A stretch of DNA of 64,000 bases from Aquila chrysaetos chrysaetos (taxonomy: Eukaryota > Chordata > Aves > Accipitriformes > Accipitridae), in NCBI RefSeq assembly GCF_900496995.4, contig NC_044005.1, forward strand, positions 51,098,517 through 51,162,516. Reading direction: 5' to 3'. The position numbers and the translations under genes are program-made. Positions 10,701 to 23,818 of this stretch are shown here, piece by piece. Position 1 is the first letter of the stretch. Each line of letters opens with the position of its first letter. The notes below the pieces were generated by a model, which was not told the DNA's origin, ran no database searches, and worked only from the letters and a program-made list of their open reading frames with translations.

Positions 10701-13611
10701 ATAGTACTCCTGGGACAGGTTGCTTGGATGAGATCTCTTGTGTTGGGGAACCTAAGCTGTTTGTTTCATCACCATTAAGTGGTGCAGCTTTGCACGCAGA
10801 GCCCAGAAATGCTCAAGCTGTTATTACACCAGTGGCATTTTGATTTGAAGGTGACAGAGACACTCCAAATGCTGTAATACTTAAGCAATGGCCAATGGTT
10901 ACAGTTTGCTGTCACCCAAGAAGCTTCCTTATTCACTGGTAACAACATTAATGTACCCAGCACTGCAGCTGGAGATGGGGTCTGTTGGGGCTGGTTGCTG
11001 CACAGACACAGAAAAGAACGCAGACATCACTTGTTACACCCTCCAGCATTACAAGACTGTAATTAAATCCCCTTTTTCCAACAAACTTTGTGTAAGCCCG
11101 AGGGGATGAGCTGGCACTAAAGCCTGCAGAGAGTTTGCATTGGTACACAGAACAAAAGGGGAGACATTCCCCCCACCATTTTATTGTCTGTTTATTGAAT
11201 GTATCTTCAGCTCTGCTGGGTACTTCCCAGCACACAGGCTTAAAATGGAGCCTGCACTTTTTTTGCTTCATCTCTTCAGGGCCAAATATACTGAGCCATT
11301 GATTAGGTTATTTTAGGATCATGGCACAGTACAGTTGCTTGCTGTTATTCTGGCAGTCATTTATCAGGAGCCAGTTAAGCATGTTTTATAAAGCTCTTCA
11401 AAAAACACAGCTACCCGAGAACACTTTACACAACATGTTTCAGATGTGCCTTTGTGCGCAAGTTGTTTGTGTCTCAGTAGCAGCCAAAGAGCCTTTCGGA
11501 TGTGTTGGTTGCTATAGTAATTACTTTCCTTGGGAGCTAAAATAATAGCTTACAGCTCTTACAGCTCGCTGTTGTGTAGGTTGCCTTGAACCAGAGACAC
11601 TTCCATTTTGTTTTGGAGGGGGCTGGGGACTACACTCTAATGTACGCTGAGAGACAGACTTTCCTTTCTATGCTTGTACAGCTAATTTTGAGTTTAACCT
11701 TTGTAGAGGATGTGTCACAGGTCTAAACGTTCAAAAATAAAAGCAGCATAGGAAATGGTAGGACAGTCTTACGACTGAGGTTTCTGATGGGGGTAAAGAT
11801 TTGGATTTGGTTTCCATTTCTGTTACTGAAAACTGGTAGGAAAGGGACTGAGGGTCATGCTGAGACTGATTTTCAGTGCTGAGGACCTTACAAAGCAATG
11901 GGTGGGGGGCTCACAAGAGTTTCAAAAGTGCCTAAGCAAGTCAAGCAGGAACATGACAAGGAGGACCGCTCTGCATCATTCAACATTTTTTTCACTGCTG
12001 AAGTAACTGCTGTATGGACCTGCGGCTCTGGAGAGGGTAAGGGGTCTCACTGCAGACAAAACTGCCTTTCAGAGAAATCCCACAGCTGTCAGATGCCAGC
12101 TCCCCCCTCCATCTGCAGGCAGAGAACATTTTGGAGTGACATTTTAAATTGCGGTCCTGTGGGCTGTGGGACTTTTGCTTGAAAGGGCACTGTGCAGAAG
12201 CATTTCCCAGCAGTAAGACAAGCCCTGTGCTCATGAAGGAGGCACCGAATGGGAAGGTCTGTAAGTCGTTTTGGACTCCTGGCCTGATGAGCCAGGGTTT
12301 TTTGTGCAGCTTGCAGCTGGGTGGGCTGGCATGGCATGGCATTTCTGGTGTCTGCCAAGGAAGCAGAACAGAGGTGGGGGCAACTGGCACAAGAAATGAT
12401 CAGACCGATTACCCTCCTGCATCAAGAAGCGGCTGCAGGGCCACTGCAGCTCAGATTCATGACTCACAAAGGTTGACCTACATAGGGTCCCAGCACCAGC
12501 AACAAGTACCAGTTTGGTTTTGCAGACAGAGACCAGCAAAAGGGGAGGAAGATATGAAAAAGGGCTCAGAGAAGGGGGCAGGAGGAGCTAGGATGAAAGG
12601 AGACAGAAAATAAATACGGAAGGCATTTTGCCTCACAGTGCTGTCCTAGAAAATTCGCTCTCAGATGTGTACGTGGCTGCATCGGCAACTGGCAGAGAGA
12701 TGCCAAAGGGAGATAAAAGGACTGCATCATCTGCTAAAGTCTGTGAACACAAACAGTTCCTGTTTCAGTAGCAGCAACATACAAAGATGCAGGGAGGGAG
12801 GGTGTTTGGGGAATCCGCAGGGCAAAACTGGGCCTTTGGATGTAAGGGGGGTGTGCTTGGCTTGCAGGCAGCAGGTGATAAGAACTTATTTCCCACCCAT
12901 AGATGTGAAGATCTGCCCCCCCCCCCCCCCCCGCCCCCAATTTAGGCGTAGCATACACACAGGTTTTGCACCTACACAGCTTTGCTGCTGAAGTGTAATC
13001 TTTAGCAACAGAGTTAAAGCAGCCTAGCAGGGAGTTGTATGAGCAACCCCCTTCTCCCCAGGCAATGCCGGATAAAGCGCCCTTTGGCATGCCCACATGT
13101 TTCTATATGAGGCTTGTATCTAACAACACTGGTACAACTAAAGTAGGTGACTTTTTTATGGAGGAATAGCCCCAGAAAGCCACGGGTGATGCTGACCTTG
13201 CAGTGAACGGCAGTCCAGGACTGCTCTGATGACCAAGCCACAGCCCCTGCGCTTGCATATATGCCCCGGAGACCCGTGGAGGCAGGGAGAGCCTATGGAC
13301 ACTGGGCATGGGGGGCTCAGCCTGCCCATCCGTCCCTCCAGCCTGGGGCAGACACGTGGCGCCCAGCCCGCAGCTGACACCAGGCTGGTTGGAAGTCAAG
13401 AGGACATGGTTTTGGTGTGCCCAGGCCCTCTTCCGCTCACAGTGTGGATGTAGCCAAGATTACTTGTGTAGTGCCCCTAAGGATAACGCCTAAAGATCAC
13501 GGAAATCCCAGGGTAAGACACAATGATAGACTTGGTCACAAAACCCCCTGAAAAACATACCGGAAATCTGGAAATGCTTCATTGCAAGGACTCACGGCTC
13601 TTTCCTTTTTC
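7761..13611. other. Intergenic between GALM and HNRNPLL, left part
   Basis: No coding exon or RNA gene recognised on either strand. The many 60-150 codon ORFs have no family features and look like chance. Contents are a T/G-rich run near 10021-10044 and an interrupted poly-C tract at 12916-12938. Confidence 0.7.
12916..12938. repeat. Poly-C tract (C17, G, C5)
   Basis: Seventeen consecutive C, one G, then five C. A homopolymer that could form an i-motif or, on the minus strand, a G-quadruplex. It is also prone to length error in assembly. Confidence 0.95.
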
Positions 13612-13633
13612 TTTTTTTTTTTTTTTTTTTTTT
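13612..13633 (-). repeat. T22 homopolymer (A22 on minus strand)
   Basis: 22 consecutive T on the plus strand. On the minus strand it is an A22 tail beginning 19 nt downstream of an ATTAAA hexamer (13658-13653), the usual spacing between a poly(A) signal and its tail. See the adjacent ORF-like segment. Confidence 0.9.
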
Positions 13634-13858
13634 ATGATTACAGAGCCAAACTTTTAATTCACAACAGTCCGATTGTGCAGGCTTCAGCTATGAGAACATT
13701 TAAAATGTCTGTTCTGTATTAAACTTGTGATGTTTCAATTTTTTTATCTGAGAATTTCCTATGGCCTTTTTATAAAGCTCCTGGACTAAGTTTTCCACTA
13801 TCGTATCAGAAAATTTGGCTGCATTTTTAGCCCTGGTGGATTGTGGTGTACCAAAATC
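13634..13858 (-). pseudogene. Possible retrocopied mRNA 3' end: short open frame, stop, ATTAAA, poly(A)
   Basis: On the minus strand a 52-codon frame is open from 13858 to a TAA at 13702-13700. It reads FGTPQSTRAKNAAKF and then an amphipathic stretch, SDTIVENLVQELYKKA. After the stop come 66 nt that include ATTAAA at 13658-13653, and then A22. That order looks like the end of a processed transcript copied into the genome. An AG at 13859-13858 could also be a splice acceptor of an unrecognised gene. I do not recognise the protein; the helix is of the type seen in A-kinase anchoring proteins, but this is only an impression. Upstream on the minus strand (to 14220) I could not extend the frame. 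A chance ORF next to a homopolymer is a real alternative. Confidence 0.25.
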
Positions 13859-16800
13859 TTAAAATCGTCACTGAAGCACTCCAGTAGAAACAACATCTAA
13901 GATGCAAAATCCTAAATGCAAGGGGAAAAAAAGTATTTCTCTGGCAAAAACTTTAAGAAACAAAAAAATAAATCAAAAGGGCATCCAAAGATAAAACTTC
14001 ACAATCAATCCAATGTATTACCTGATTCTATAGATTATCAGCTGTCTTTGAAACATACCACCTGTATTCACTGTGGCCAACACCTGCAGCTTTAGCAGAG
14101 TAACAAAATTTGTTTCTTTACCCAAAACAGAGTCAGGTGTGGGAGAATCTTGGCTTTCTTAAACAGGAAATCTGCAGCCATCATGGGGACTTAAAATCGT
14201 AATTAAAAACATGATCAAAATATGAGATCTACAGTCTCAAGTTACCACAAGGTGGACAAAATAATTCAGACTGCTTTAACCACAAAAAAATTACTTCTGA
14301 TTTTCAAGCCATGGTTTGGAGGGAAGCAGGACAGGGCTAATTCATGACTTTTGATTTCTAGGATGGGCAGTACTGGTCTAAAGAATGATTAATGAGACTG
14401 TTTCTGGACCACTAGATTTTTCTTTGGGTTAATTTGGGAGTAAATTTTCTTATTAATTACTTGATATTTGACATTTGTAATGAGCTGCTAATGACTCAGA
14501 ACATGCATTTTAGGAAGCCTTGTTATATTAAAAGCAAAAGCTGCAGCTACGTTGAAAACTCAGAGGAGGCTGCAAAAAACTTCCTCTACTGGAGAACCAG
14601 TTTGTGCTAGATATATATTCTTCCTGGCATATATATGATTTCTTCTCAGCAGCAACTCTTCTTCAGCACAGACATCATAAGATGAAAAAAAATCTTGAAA
14701 GTTTGCTCACACATATAATTAAAATTACTTATCTTACATCAATGTATGGTAGGTAGCCTGCCTAAATGTGTGGCTCAGCTGGACAATGCATGAATGCTCC
14801 TATGAAGTGGAGTGTGAAAAGATGAAGCGTGTCACCCAAGAAAGTGTATCAAGGACACCCTAAGGACATGCTTCATCAAGTGCAACTTCCTAGCCAAGTC
14901 ACTGGAGCTCTTAAAAGAGTCAGCAATGATGCTTCACAGACCTTATTTGTATAAACAGCATTTCCTCAGGCAGGGAGAGTGTGCCAGCCAAAGGAGTAGT
15001 AGTTGTGGAGTAGCTCAGGTGGTGAATTGTATTGCAGTTGCGTAAGAGAAAGCTGACTGCATACAGATACCTACCATGAATTCACCAAGCCTGATTCCTC
15101 TACCCCCACCACAGTGTTGTCATCTTTGGCTGCCAGCAGCAGCAGCAACCATTTAATTGAAACAGGTTTAGATGCTGTCAGTTAGGGCAAAGTGAAAGTG
15201 GGGTTTGCTTTTTTTTTTCCTTTTTCCTCCCTGTGAAAGCAATTGAAGCAATACTTGGCAACTCACCCCCTTTGTTGCAGTCAAAATCCTTGTGCTAGTG
15301 CCCTGCTTGGGGAGTCTGGGAAGGTGGCAAAAGTTATGCTATAGGGAAATCACAAAGGATTTATGTCAAGCCTATTGCAGCTAACTAGGTGAAATGGTAC
15401 AAAACATTTTATTTGGCTTTAGCCAGCAGAACATTCTTTGTAATGGGCAAAAATAAGCGGAGACAACATTTTAATGATAATCAATAAAACTAATCCTCAT
15501 GTACCACATACAGCACAAGGACATTATTAAGCAGAACTGCTTTGAGCTTGCAAAGTGTTTGTGCTGTACAATGTACATTAAAACCACTCTGGCAGCCCAA
15601 GCAAAGATATCTGTAAGACGTTGGTTCGTGCTCTGGAAAGGTAGCATCTCCAGACAGCACGAGGGTGGGGAAACCTCTGCACTGCACCCAGTCTCACTCT
15701 GTGGACATTCTTGCTTACCAGTCAGTTCAAAACCCATCACCAAGCTGCATTCCTGCCACAGCAAGCAAAGTAGTCCAGTGGCGCTGCTCCATCCTGGTTG
15801 GAAAGAGACAAAGGAGATCAAGATTAGAAATAATATACAATAACCTGTAGGAAAGCACCTGGCTCTCAGACATTCTCTCGCTTAGACACTGAGCCTTATG
15901 CTCCAGTTAAGTTTTCCCCATCAAAGAGCAAGACACAAACCACAGAACATCAACTAAATGTCTATTTTAGAAACGCATATCCTTTCTGGTAGCTCTTCTT
16001 CACAGGTGCTTACCAAACAGTGATTCTGGGAAACAACCCCTGCTTCGCAAATTGATCACTGCTCATTTTTAGGAACTGTTGCCTAATATAAATCCAGAAT
16101 TGTGACCCATTCCTCCTTGGGGGATACAATGCTCAGGAACAAAAAACGCTTCCAAAATCTCTGTCTTTAAAATGGAGCAGCTATTTTAAGAGAGGGAGGA
16201 CAGTCCTGGTGTCTGGATAACTATGACCACAGATGGCAGTTCAGGTTGTAAGCAAGACTCAAAGCTGGCTAAGGGCATGATTTGTGTCCATGGGACGGGA
16301 AAGCTGTCTGCCTCCTCAGTAGGAGAAGCTGCCCCAGGATTATGTTGTGTGAGCAGCCCTAAGTATTATACTGACAGGTAGCAAGGGCCTCTTACGGGGG
16401 CATTTCTTTTCTCTCCGCACTCTAGAACACCCCAATGTCCTGCTCACCCCTCACGATTCTGTGACCCCATTTCCTGAGCCAGGCAGGACAAGGAAGCTGC
16501 CTGGCTTTCTTTCAGAGCAGTTTGCTATGCACAGGGCACAGCAAATGTGCACACAAGTGAACTGCATGTACACTGCAAAGTCCTTGATTTAATGGGACCA
16601 GGGATGTGCGTAGCAGCCGCAGAACCGACTTTAGGCATGGGCAAAGGTAGTCTTCTAGGACAGCAAGGCAGCCATGGCTCTGCTGCTTATTTCACCTACA
16701 CCAGAGCCCTGGAGAGATAAGCTAGTCCTGCTGCCAAGAGGGTGTGTGGGATGGCTGTTTTGAGATGCAAACAAAGCACCTCTGTGTGGCACATCTATAC

Positions 16801-19800
16801 AGCACTGGAGCTGTCCACCTCTTCGGGACTTGGTGACAGATCAGCAACCTGCCAGCAAAAGAAGAAATTTCAGAACTGCAGTTACTTTATGCTACAGCCC
16901 AGAAGAAACGAAACCAGCCCTGGATGGGGAGGTGAAAGTGCCATTACAGTGTCTTGAAGAACAAATGGTGTCTAGTATTTATGCAGAGAAAGGTGATCTG
17001 AACCAGAGAGAGGAAGTACTGACTAGACAGATGTTACACTGTCCATCCAAGAAAGAATGCTGGTAACCAAACAAATGATAAAGGTAAAAAACCAAACACC
17101 ACCACCACTACTTCCCCAGGGCCCCCATACCTGCGTGAGAGCTGTGACACTGTGACTTTTATCTCTGCTGTGGCTGCGCTAGTGCAAACAAGTGTAGTGG
17201 CTCTGGTCTGCTGGTGTACCTCTGCTGTGCTCAGGTCTGAAAAATACCACAGGATGACCTGTCAGGTTGCCTTTTTAACTTGGTGAACTGGACAGGCTGT
17301 GGCCAGGTAGCAAGCAAGTGCTCGGTCTTTGCTTTCCTCCCACTCACACAGGGAGCCCAGACCGTGCCCAGAGCATGCTCCTCAGCTCTTCCGCTGGTAA
17401 AAGAATGACTTGTTTTCTTCTATTTTTCACTACCATAGGGAAGTGCGTCACTGCCATGTGAGGTGAGCAGGTGCTGCAGTCTGCTGCAGAGGTAGAGGAC
17501 TGATATGTAGACAGCTTTTGGCCAGATGTATTCTTAATACTTTTCAACGGACCACTTGAAATACTTAAGGCCTGATTCCACAGATAATGCAATTTTATTT
17601 TGCAGTCAGTGCTGAAAATTAATTCTGAGGTTGCCAGCTCAGGTGTAAGAAAATGAGGAAAAAACAGTGACTGATTATAAGCAACGGGTTTAAGTGACTT
17701 GCCTAGTATTAGATTGGTCTGAGGAGAAATAAAGCAGCGTCATTGCTTTTAAACTCTGTGTGTGTGTGTGCATGCATACGTCTGTGTGCGCACTGACTCT
17801 GTATATACAGAAGAGCAGTGGTAATAAACTCAAACACTTGAAAATGTTGTGTCAGGACATCCAAAAGAAAACCTGAGATTTTCTTGTGAGATTTTATGGA
17901 TCATGTTTTTCAGTTGCAATCAAAGGAATTAAAATATTTTTTCAGAAGTACTGACTAGACAGAGGTAAACTTCTCTAAGTTTATTTAGAGAATTAAACTT
18001 GGAGTTACTTGGAGTCTGATGCTTTAAGAAACAATAAATACCAAAATATTTGTCAACCTTTTGAAAGTGCTGGTAATAGTGCAAGGCTTGGCAATTCTGC
18101 TGTGTAAGGCTATGATTTTAAGTCCTTACTAGTCAGTGGATCTGACCTCTACCACAGCTCTTTATTGACCCAAGTGCACACCAATTTAGGTATTCAAGCC
18201 AGTGTCAAACATGCTGAGCAGCCATAGATTCTCTTGACAGTAACTAGTGTATTGCATGCTCAGTACTTCTGGTTTTTGGCTTCAGAAGTCTCGTAATGAG
18301 TACCCAAATGTAGGGGTCTATAAACTGCTGGTGGATTGAAAAGAGTGGCAAGTAGCAAGGAGCTGTCAGTGCTGTCCAGCCTAGAGGAGAGCATGGATAC
18401 ATCCAAATCAAAATAAAAAAAATAAGAACGGGGAAAAATTTTCCATTTTAGTTTGTCCAGGTATGTTGGTGTTTCCACCATCCCTCTGCAGCTGAGGCAG
18501 TGGTAACTTCCAGCAGGAGGGTGGTCAAAGCACTCATTTCTTAAGTTGTTGAGACTAAATTAAAAAAAGGAACAAAACCCTTGCACACTCATACCTCAGC
18601 TGTAGGTAACAAACACCAGTGTAACCTTCCTTCACAGTGCTACATGCCAGACTCCACATTCAACCTGACACTATGTGCTACACGTAACTTCGCGATTCCA
18701 CTGACTGTTGGTGGGCTCCTGAGTTTTTGGTAAAAGGGGATGAGTCAAAATGATTAATGTGGGAAAGCCACGCTGTGCTATTGGAAGGGAGGCCTTAAGC
18801 CTTGAACGTGCAAACTCCAGCAATGCAAAACTTTCCAAGAGCTGTCGCCCCCCCACTAAGTCAAGACGCCATCCTTGGTCAGAACAGCTGAATTTTGGCT
18901 GAGCAAGAACTACAGAATGAAACCCTGCAGCAGCAGAGCCTCCCTTGCCACCAACGTACGCTTACATGGGCCACTGAGGCACCTTTACTGGTAGGGCTCA
19001 GGGTGTCATGCTCCTCCCACCCTATCCTGCCAGCATCCCCCTGTGGCATGTCTTCTGCATCATACTGTGACAGAGAAGCTGTGCAGAGCTCTCCGTTTAT
19101 ACTAATCTAGCCCTGTGGTACAATTACTTTTCCTTCAAAAGGGCATTTTCTTGGTTTCAGTTCTTGACTGAGGCTTCTGCAGCTGCGTGCCCTCAGCTGC
19201 AACAGCTTGTGTCAGCAGCAGACACAACGTGCCAGCGGGGGAGAACCGTGGCTAACAGCCCTCATGTCGATGTGTTGAGAAATGTGCTGACATTTTCCCC
19301 ACAAGCTGCATGTCTACTTATGATTCTCCTCAAGTTCCGGGAAGGTCCCTGGCATTGGTTTCCATCAAACGTGCACGTGAAGACATGCAACCTGGGGGTG
19401 AGACATAACGAGATCAGAGAACTGATCACTATAGGAGAACCTTTATGGAAGCAAAAAGTATAAATGGGGGAAAAAAAAAAAAAGACTAAGCAAGAGCCAG
19501 CTTAAGGCTATTAAACAGAAAGGTATGGAAGCAGCTTCTGACTCAGAAAATCCTTAAACTGCTGACGGCTGGAAACTGCAAAGTATACTTGGGAACACTC
19601 ACTCCATGCATTCTGGTTTTTACATGTTGCTATATGAGCCCACGGCTGGCAGCTCTCCAGTATAGGATGCTTTGGTACCTTTGGTCTGACCCATTTTTAT
19701 GTCACCTCTTGCTGACTCAGACGAAAAGGGTAGATCAGGTCTTGGTGTAATATCGCCCCTAACACACTCAGCACAGTAATGTGTGATGGCTAAAGGACTA

Positions 19801-21829
19801 GTTTCACCTCACATTTGAAAGTCATATCCAGACCATTTTTAGGTATCACCTTCTTGTTAACATCCCACTACGAATGTCATTACTGGATCAACTCATGCTA
19901 ACTGTTTTTCCCTTATGGCCAAGTGAACTAAAACCTTTTCCCATTTTTATTCTAGCTGTTACTTGCATTCCCTGGCATCTAAAATACACTGATCTTAGCA
20001 CTGGAAATGTAATGTGTTCGCATGGTAAGAAACATTCCTTGCTACAATGAGATAATAGCTGAATGTAATATAAATTACACTAAAGGATGTAAGAAACACA
20101 AGGCAGGAAAGGAAGAGAACAGAAAATTGTACTGTTAACAACATGTACTTCCACACTATGTGCATAATTAAGTGGTTTAAATTTCTACCGGGTTTGGGGA
20201 TTTTTCTTCATGTCATTGTTCTGCTCTTTATGTAATTATGTGGTTGTACTTGACTGCATGGTGGTACGCAAATAACACTAATTGCTTTTCTTATTGGAGG
20301 GTAGTGGACTGAAACCATGACTTCTGTTTATCAGCTCCAGGTAATAAAATTTGTATGAAAAGAACTATTTCAGGCAGTATTAGCACCTTTCATCTCTCTG
20401 TCTCTTTTATACAAAAGAAGCAGCTCTGACAAGCAACATAACAGTGAAATCCTTCTGCTGAGTCAGATTCAGCAGCTCAGTTTCAAACTTACATAACTGT
20501 GATGTATTTCCATATTCCCTCCCTCCTTTTGTATGCATGAAGCACAGGCAGAAAGAACAAGTGCTCCAAGCCTGCTCACAGTAGCTTACTGTGGAAGCCT
20601 CAATGTCACAACTTAAATATGAAAAATATCTTAACATCTCCACTGTGGAGTAATTAAATACTGCATTAAGTCGGCAAAGCAGGGTCTGCTACCAAGTGAC
20701 ACTGGAGTCCATATGCTGCACAGAAGCATGCTGAAACTTTTCTGTTTCTTGGAACACTCAGTAAATAAGAATTTGGTTAAACAGTAATTTCCTCATTTTC
20801 AGAATAGTAATTTTAAATACATGGGGGGAAACAAAATTTAATTATTGCAGAAAATCTAATTATTGCAGCATTTCAGTGCCATTTTGTGACTATAACTCTG
20901 GTATGTTCTGTGATTTCTCAGGCTGTTATTTTTTGCAACGGTATGGTGTAAATGTCTGCTAAAATCCCAGAGCTCTAGCAGATAAAACTAATTTACTAGA
21001 AACTTCATCTGGCAAGTAAGCATTTATGTCCATAGCAGTAATATCAGTAGTGCATTTAGAAATAAGTGCCAAGAAAAGTAGGTTTAATATTCACAGATGG
21101 CATGTTCCTCATTGACTATTTGAAACTACAACAGATGTATGTACAGCTTCAGCCCTGTGGACTGTATGCTGTCAAAGTTGTAATGAATTTTTGTTAAAAA
21201 TGAGAAATAAGTAAAAGTATAAGAAATACTGAAAGAAAAACATAAATTAAGAATCAAAGACCAAAGAGAAAACAAGAAGGTGAGAAACACAGCAAGTTAA
21301 GTTAAATCAAATATATGTGCTTGTAGATAAGATGATTAGATGAGCTACCTGAGAGATGCAGATTCAAATCATGTCAGGCAGAATGGGAAACTGAACCTCC
21401 TCCCACTACTTGGAAGAGTGCCTTTACCACTGGGTTTCAGGATAACAGAAAATGTTTAAACAGCAAACCATTTGCTTTCTTTTCTAGCTTACAACTACCA
21501 TTTCAGGTTGAACAACATGTTTTGTTTGATACAAGTGTGGGGTTTTGTTTTTTTTTCCTCCCTCACCAAAACAAAGAGAAAAGAATAACACTTATTTTGG
21601 CTGTCTTCTGAATTACTTCCCTCCCTCTTATTTGGCTGCTCAACTGAAAAAGCAATTACTCACACGATCCTATACCCATTCTCCATTGACCTACTTTCAG
21701 CAGGGTTCCACTCCACATCCACCTGGGTTTGGCAGCTGCAGCAGCAGAAACTAATTCAGCTATGAAGTCCTGTAAGCCATTTGTAACACTGAAAGCCTTC
21801 TTTCTGTGCTTCCATCCACGAGGAAGCCT
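13859..21829. other. Intergenic between GALM and HNRNPLL, middle part
   Basis: No gene recognised. Base composition is A/T-rich. There is a short (TG)7 microsatellite at 17757-17770 and small poly-A runs, for example at about 19471-19484. A 116-codon minus-strand ORF at 15471-15821 has no recognisable features. Confidence 0.7.
17757..17770. repeat. (TG)7 microsatellite
   Basis: Seven TG dinucleotides, followed by a degenerate TG/CA-containing stretch to about 17790. Confidence 0.9.
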
Positions 21830-22845
21830 TCTCCTGGACAAACTGGCAAGATACAGATTGGGTAAGTGGTCTGCAAGATGGGTAGAAAATTGGCCAACAG
21901 GCTGTACTCCGAGGGTGGTCAATCTTTTTTACTCAGGCTAGCAGCCTGTCACAAGTAGGGTCCCCAAGGGACTGACACTGGGCCCCAAGCTGTTCATCCT
22001 CCCAAATGATCTGGATGATGGAATTGAAAGTACCTTCACCAAGTTTGCTGATGACACTAAACTGGGTGCTGAGGTGGACACATGAGAAGGGAGAGCCATC
22101 ATATGGAGAGACCTGGACAGGCTGGAAGAGTGGGCTAGGAAGGACAGTATAAAGTTTAAAAAAGACAAGTGCAAAGTCCTGCATGTGGGACAGCATAAAC
22201 CAACAGCCCAGTCCAGGCTGGGATCTGTGTGGCTGGGGAGCAGCCTTGCTGAAAGGGACCTGGGGGTCCTGGTGGACAACAGCTGAACATCCATCAGCAG
22301 TGTGCTGCGCTGCAGCAACAAAGCCAAATCAGATCCTGGGCTGCATCTACAGGGGTATTACTAGCAGGGATAAAGACGTGATCATCCCACTCTATTCTTC
22401 AGTGCTTGTCAGACCGCACCTGGAGTACTGTGTCCAGTTCTGGTCCTCACATTTCAAGAAAAACATGGACAGGCTGGAGAGGGTCAAAAGAGGGCCATGA
22501 AGATGATCAAAGGGCAGGGCAACCTGCCCTATGAGGAAAGACTGAAGGAGTTAGGTCTTATTTCCCTGCAGGACAGAAGGCTTGGGGTGGGGGTGGGTGC
22601 CTCATCACAGTTTTCCAGTACTTAAAGAGTGGCTACTAGTAGCAACGTTAATTTTTTTACAGTGAGAACAGCCAATCACTGGAACCCAGGGACATGGCGG
22701 AGTCCCCATCACAGGAGGTTTCCAAGATGCCACTGGACAGGGCGCTGGTTAATCCTGTCTAGGCTCCCTCCCATGAAAGGTTGGACCAGATGATCTTTCC
22801 AGCTCCCTTCCAGCCTGGGCTGTTCGATGGTTCTACGATTCTATG
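21830..22845 (+). mobile_element. CR1 LINE, 5'-truncated, inactive
   Basis: About 1 kb matching the 3' part of a Chicken Repeat 1 non-LTR retrotransposon in plus orientation. Recognisable blocks in order are the GGGTAGAAAATTGGCC-type segment, the reverse transcriptase box KFADDTKLG (about 22041-22067), GACCTGGACAGGCTGGA segments, CTGGAGTACTGTGTCCAGTT, and the 3' end CTTCCAGCCTGGGCTGTTCGAT followed by TTCTACGATTCTATG. The coding part is broken by an in-frame TGA at 22083-22085, shortly after the FADD box, and by other lesions. It is truncated at its 5' end, as most CR1 copies are. The left boundary is approximate. It ends about 300 bp before the HNRNPLL CpG island. Confidence 0.92.
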
Positions 22846-23637
22846 CAGACAGGCATGGGCTCCAAGAGTCACCTTCAGCAGCATCTCCCTGAGCAGACCC
22901 ACCCGCCGTTCGCATTGCCAGCAGACCTGTCTGTATGCAACGCAGTGCCATGCTATGAGCACACACTGGCACCGTTAGAAACGGCAGTGCCAGTAACAGA
23001 GCCCTAGGGGGGACACGGACGGCTGTCCGGGCAGCTCACCGAGCTTGTAGGAAGCATATTTAGCGCGGTATATTGTTTCTCACTCGACGAAGACCGGACC
23101 CTGCTGGCCCACAAGAACAAGCGGACCAGCTTCCTCTTCACGGGCCCGGGGCTAACGGCAAGCTGTGAAGCTCACGGCCGTGCCTGAGGAGCGGCCTGAG
23201 GGCTCCGTGACCTTGGCAGCTCACGGCTGGGAGACGGGACACGCCGACCATGCCGCCGGACCGGCCGCTCCCCGCGGGTCGCTGCGCCGGGGCCCGCGCC
23301 TCAGCGCACCGCCACACCCCCCCCCCGCCTTTACCAGCCGGCGGCGCCGGGAAGCAGACAAAGGCGGTGGGGGCTGCGGGGGGAAGGCGGTCGGCGAGGA
23401 ACAGGCTCGCAGGCCGGGGGCGCTGGGCAGGGCCCTCCGGATCCCTCGGCGCGGCCTCCCTGCCTCCCCCCGAGCCCTCAGACGAGAAAGAGCGAGGGAG
23501 GGGAGGGGGCGGTGCCGAGGCGGCCTAGCAGCGCGGTGACGGGCACGCTCCCCGCCCAGTCGCTGCGCCGGCGGCGCTCGATGGGCATGCCTGCTGGCCC
23601 GTCTCCTCGGCGTCTTCGCCCCCTCCCCGACTGGGAG

Positions 23638-23642
23638 CCAAT
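23638..23642 (+). promoter_or_regulatory. CCAAT box
   Basis: CCAAT in the context GGGAGCCAATCGTGG, on the coding strand, 177-181 nt before the HNRNPLL ATG. It is a standard NF-Y-type promoter element by motif and position. Confidence 0.5.
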
Positions 23643-23818
23643 CGTGGCGTCGCTGGCCGGCGGGGAGGCGTGACCCGCTCCCGGCGCGGGGAGGGGCGCG
23701 TGCGGGGGAGCGGAGCGCAGAGCATCTTTCGGGCTCGCCGCCGCCGCGCTCCGTCCCCGCTCTCCTGTCGCCTCCCCCCGCCGGTAGCCGGGCCGTTCCC
23801 TCCTTCCCTCCCTCGACC

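Noticed and set aside
15471..15821. 116-codon minus-strand ORF, mirrored by a 114-codon ORF on the plus strand
   Set aside because: Both strands are open over the same stretch, no domain is recognisable and no promoter or poly(A) context is visible. Treated as chance.
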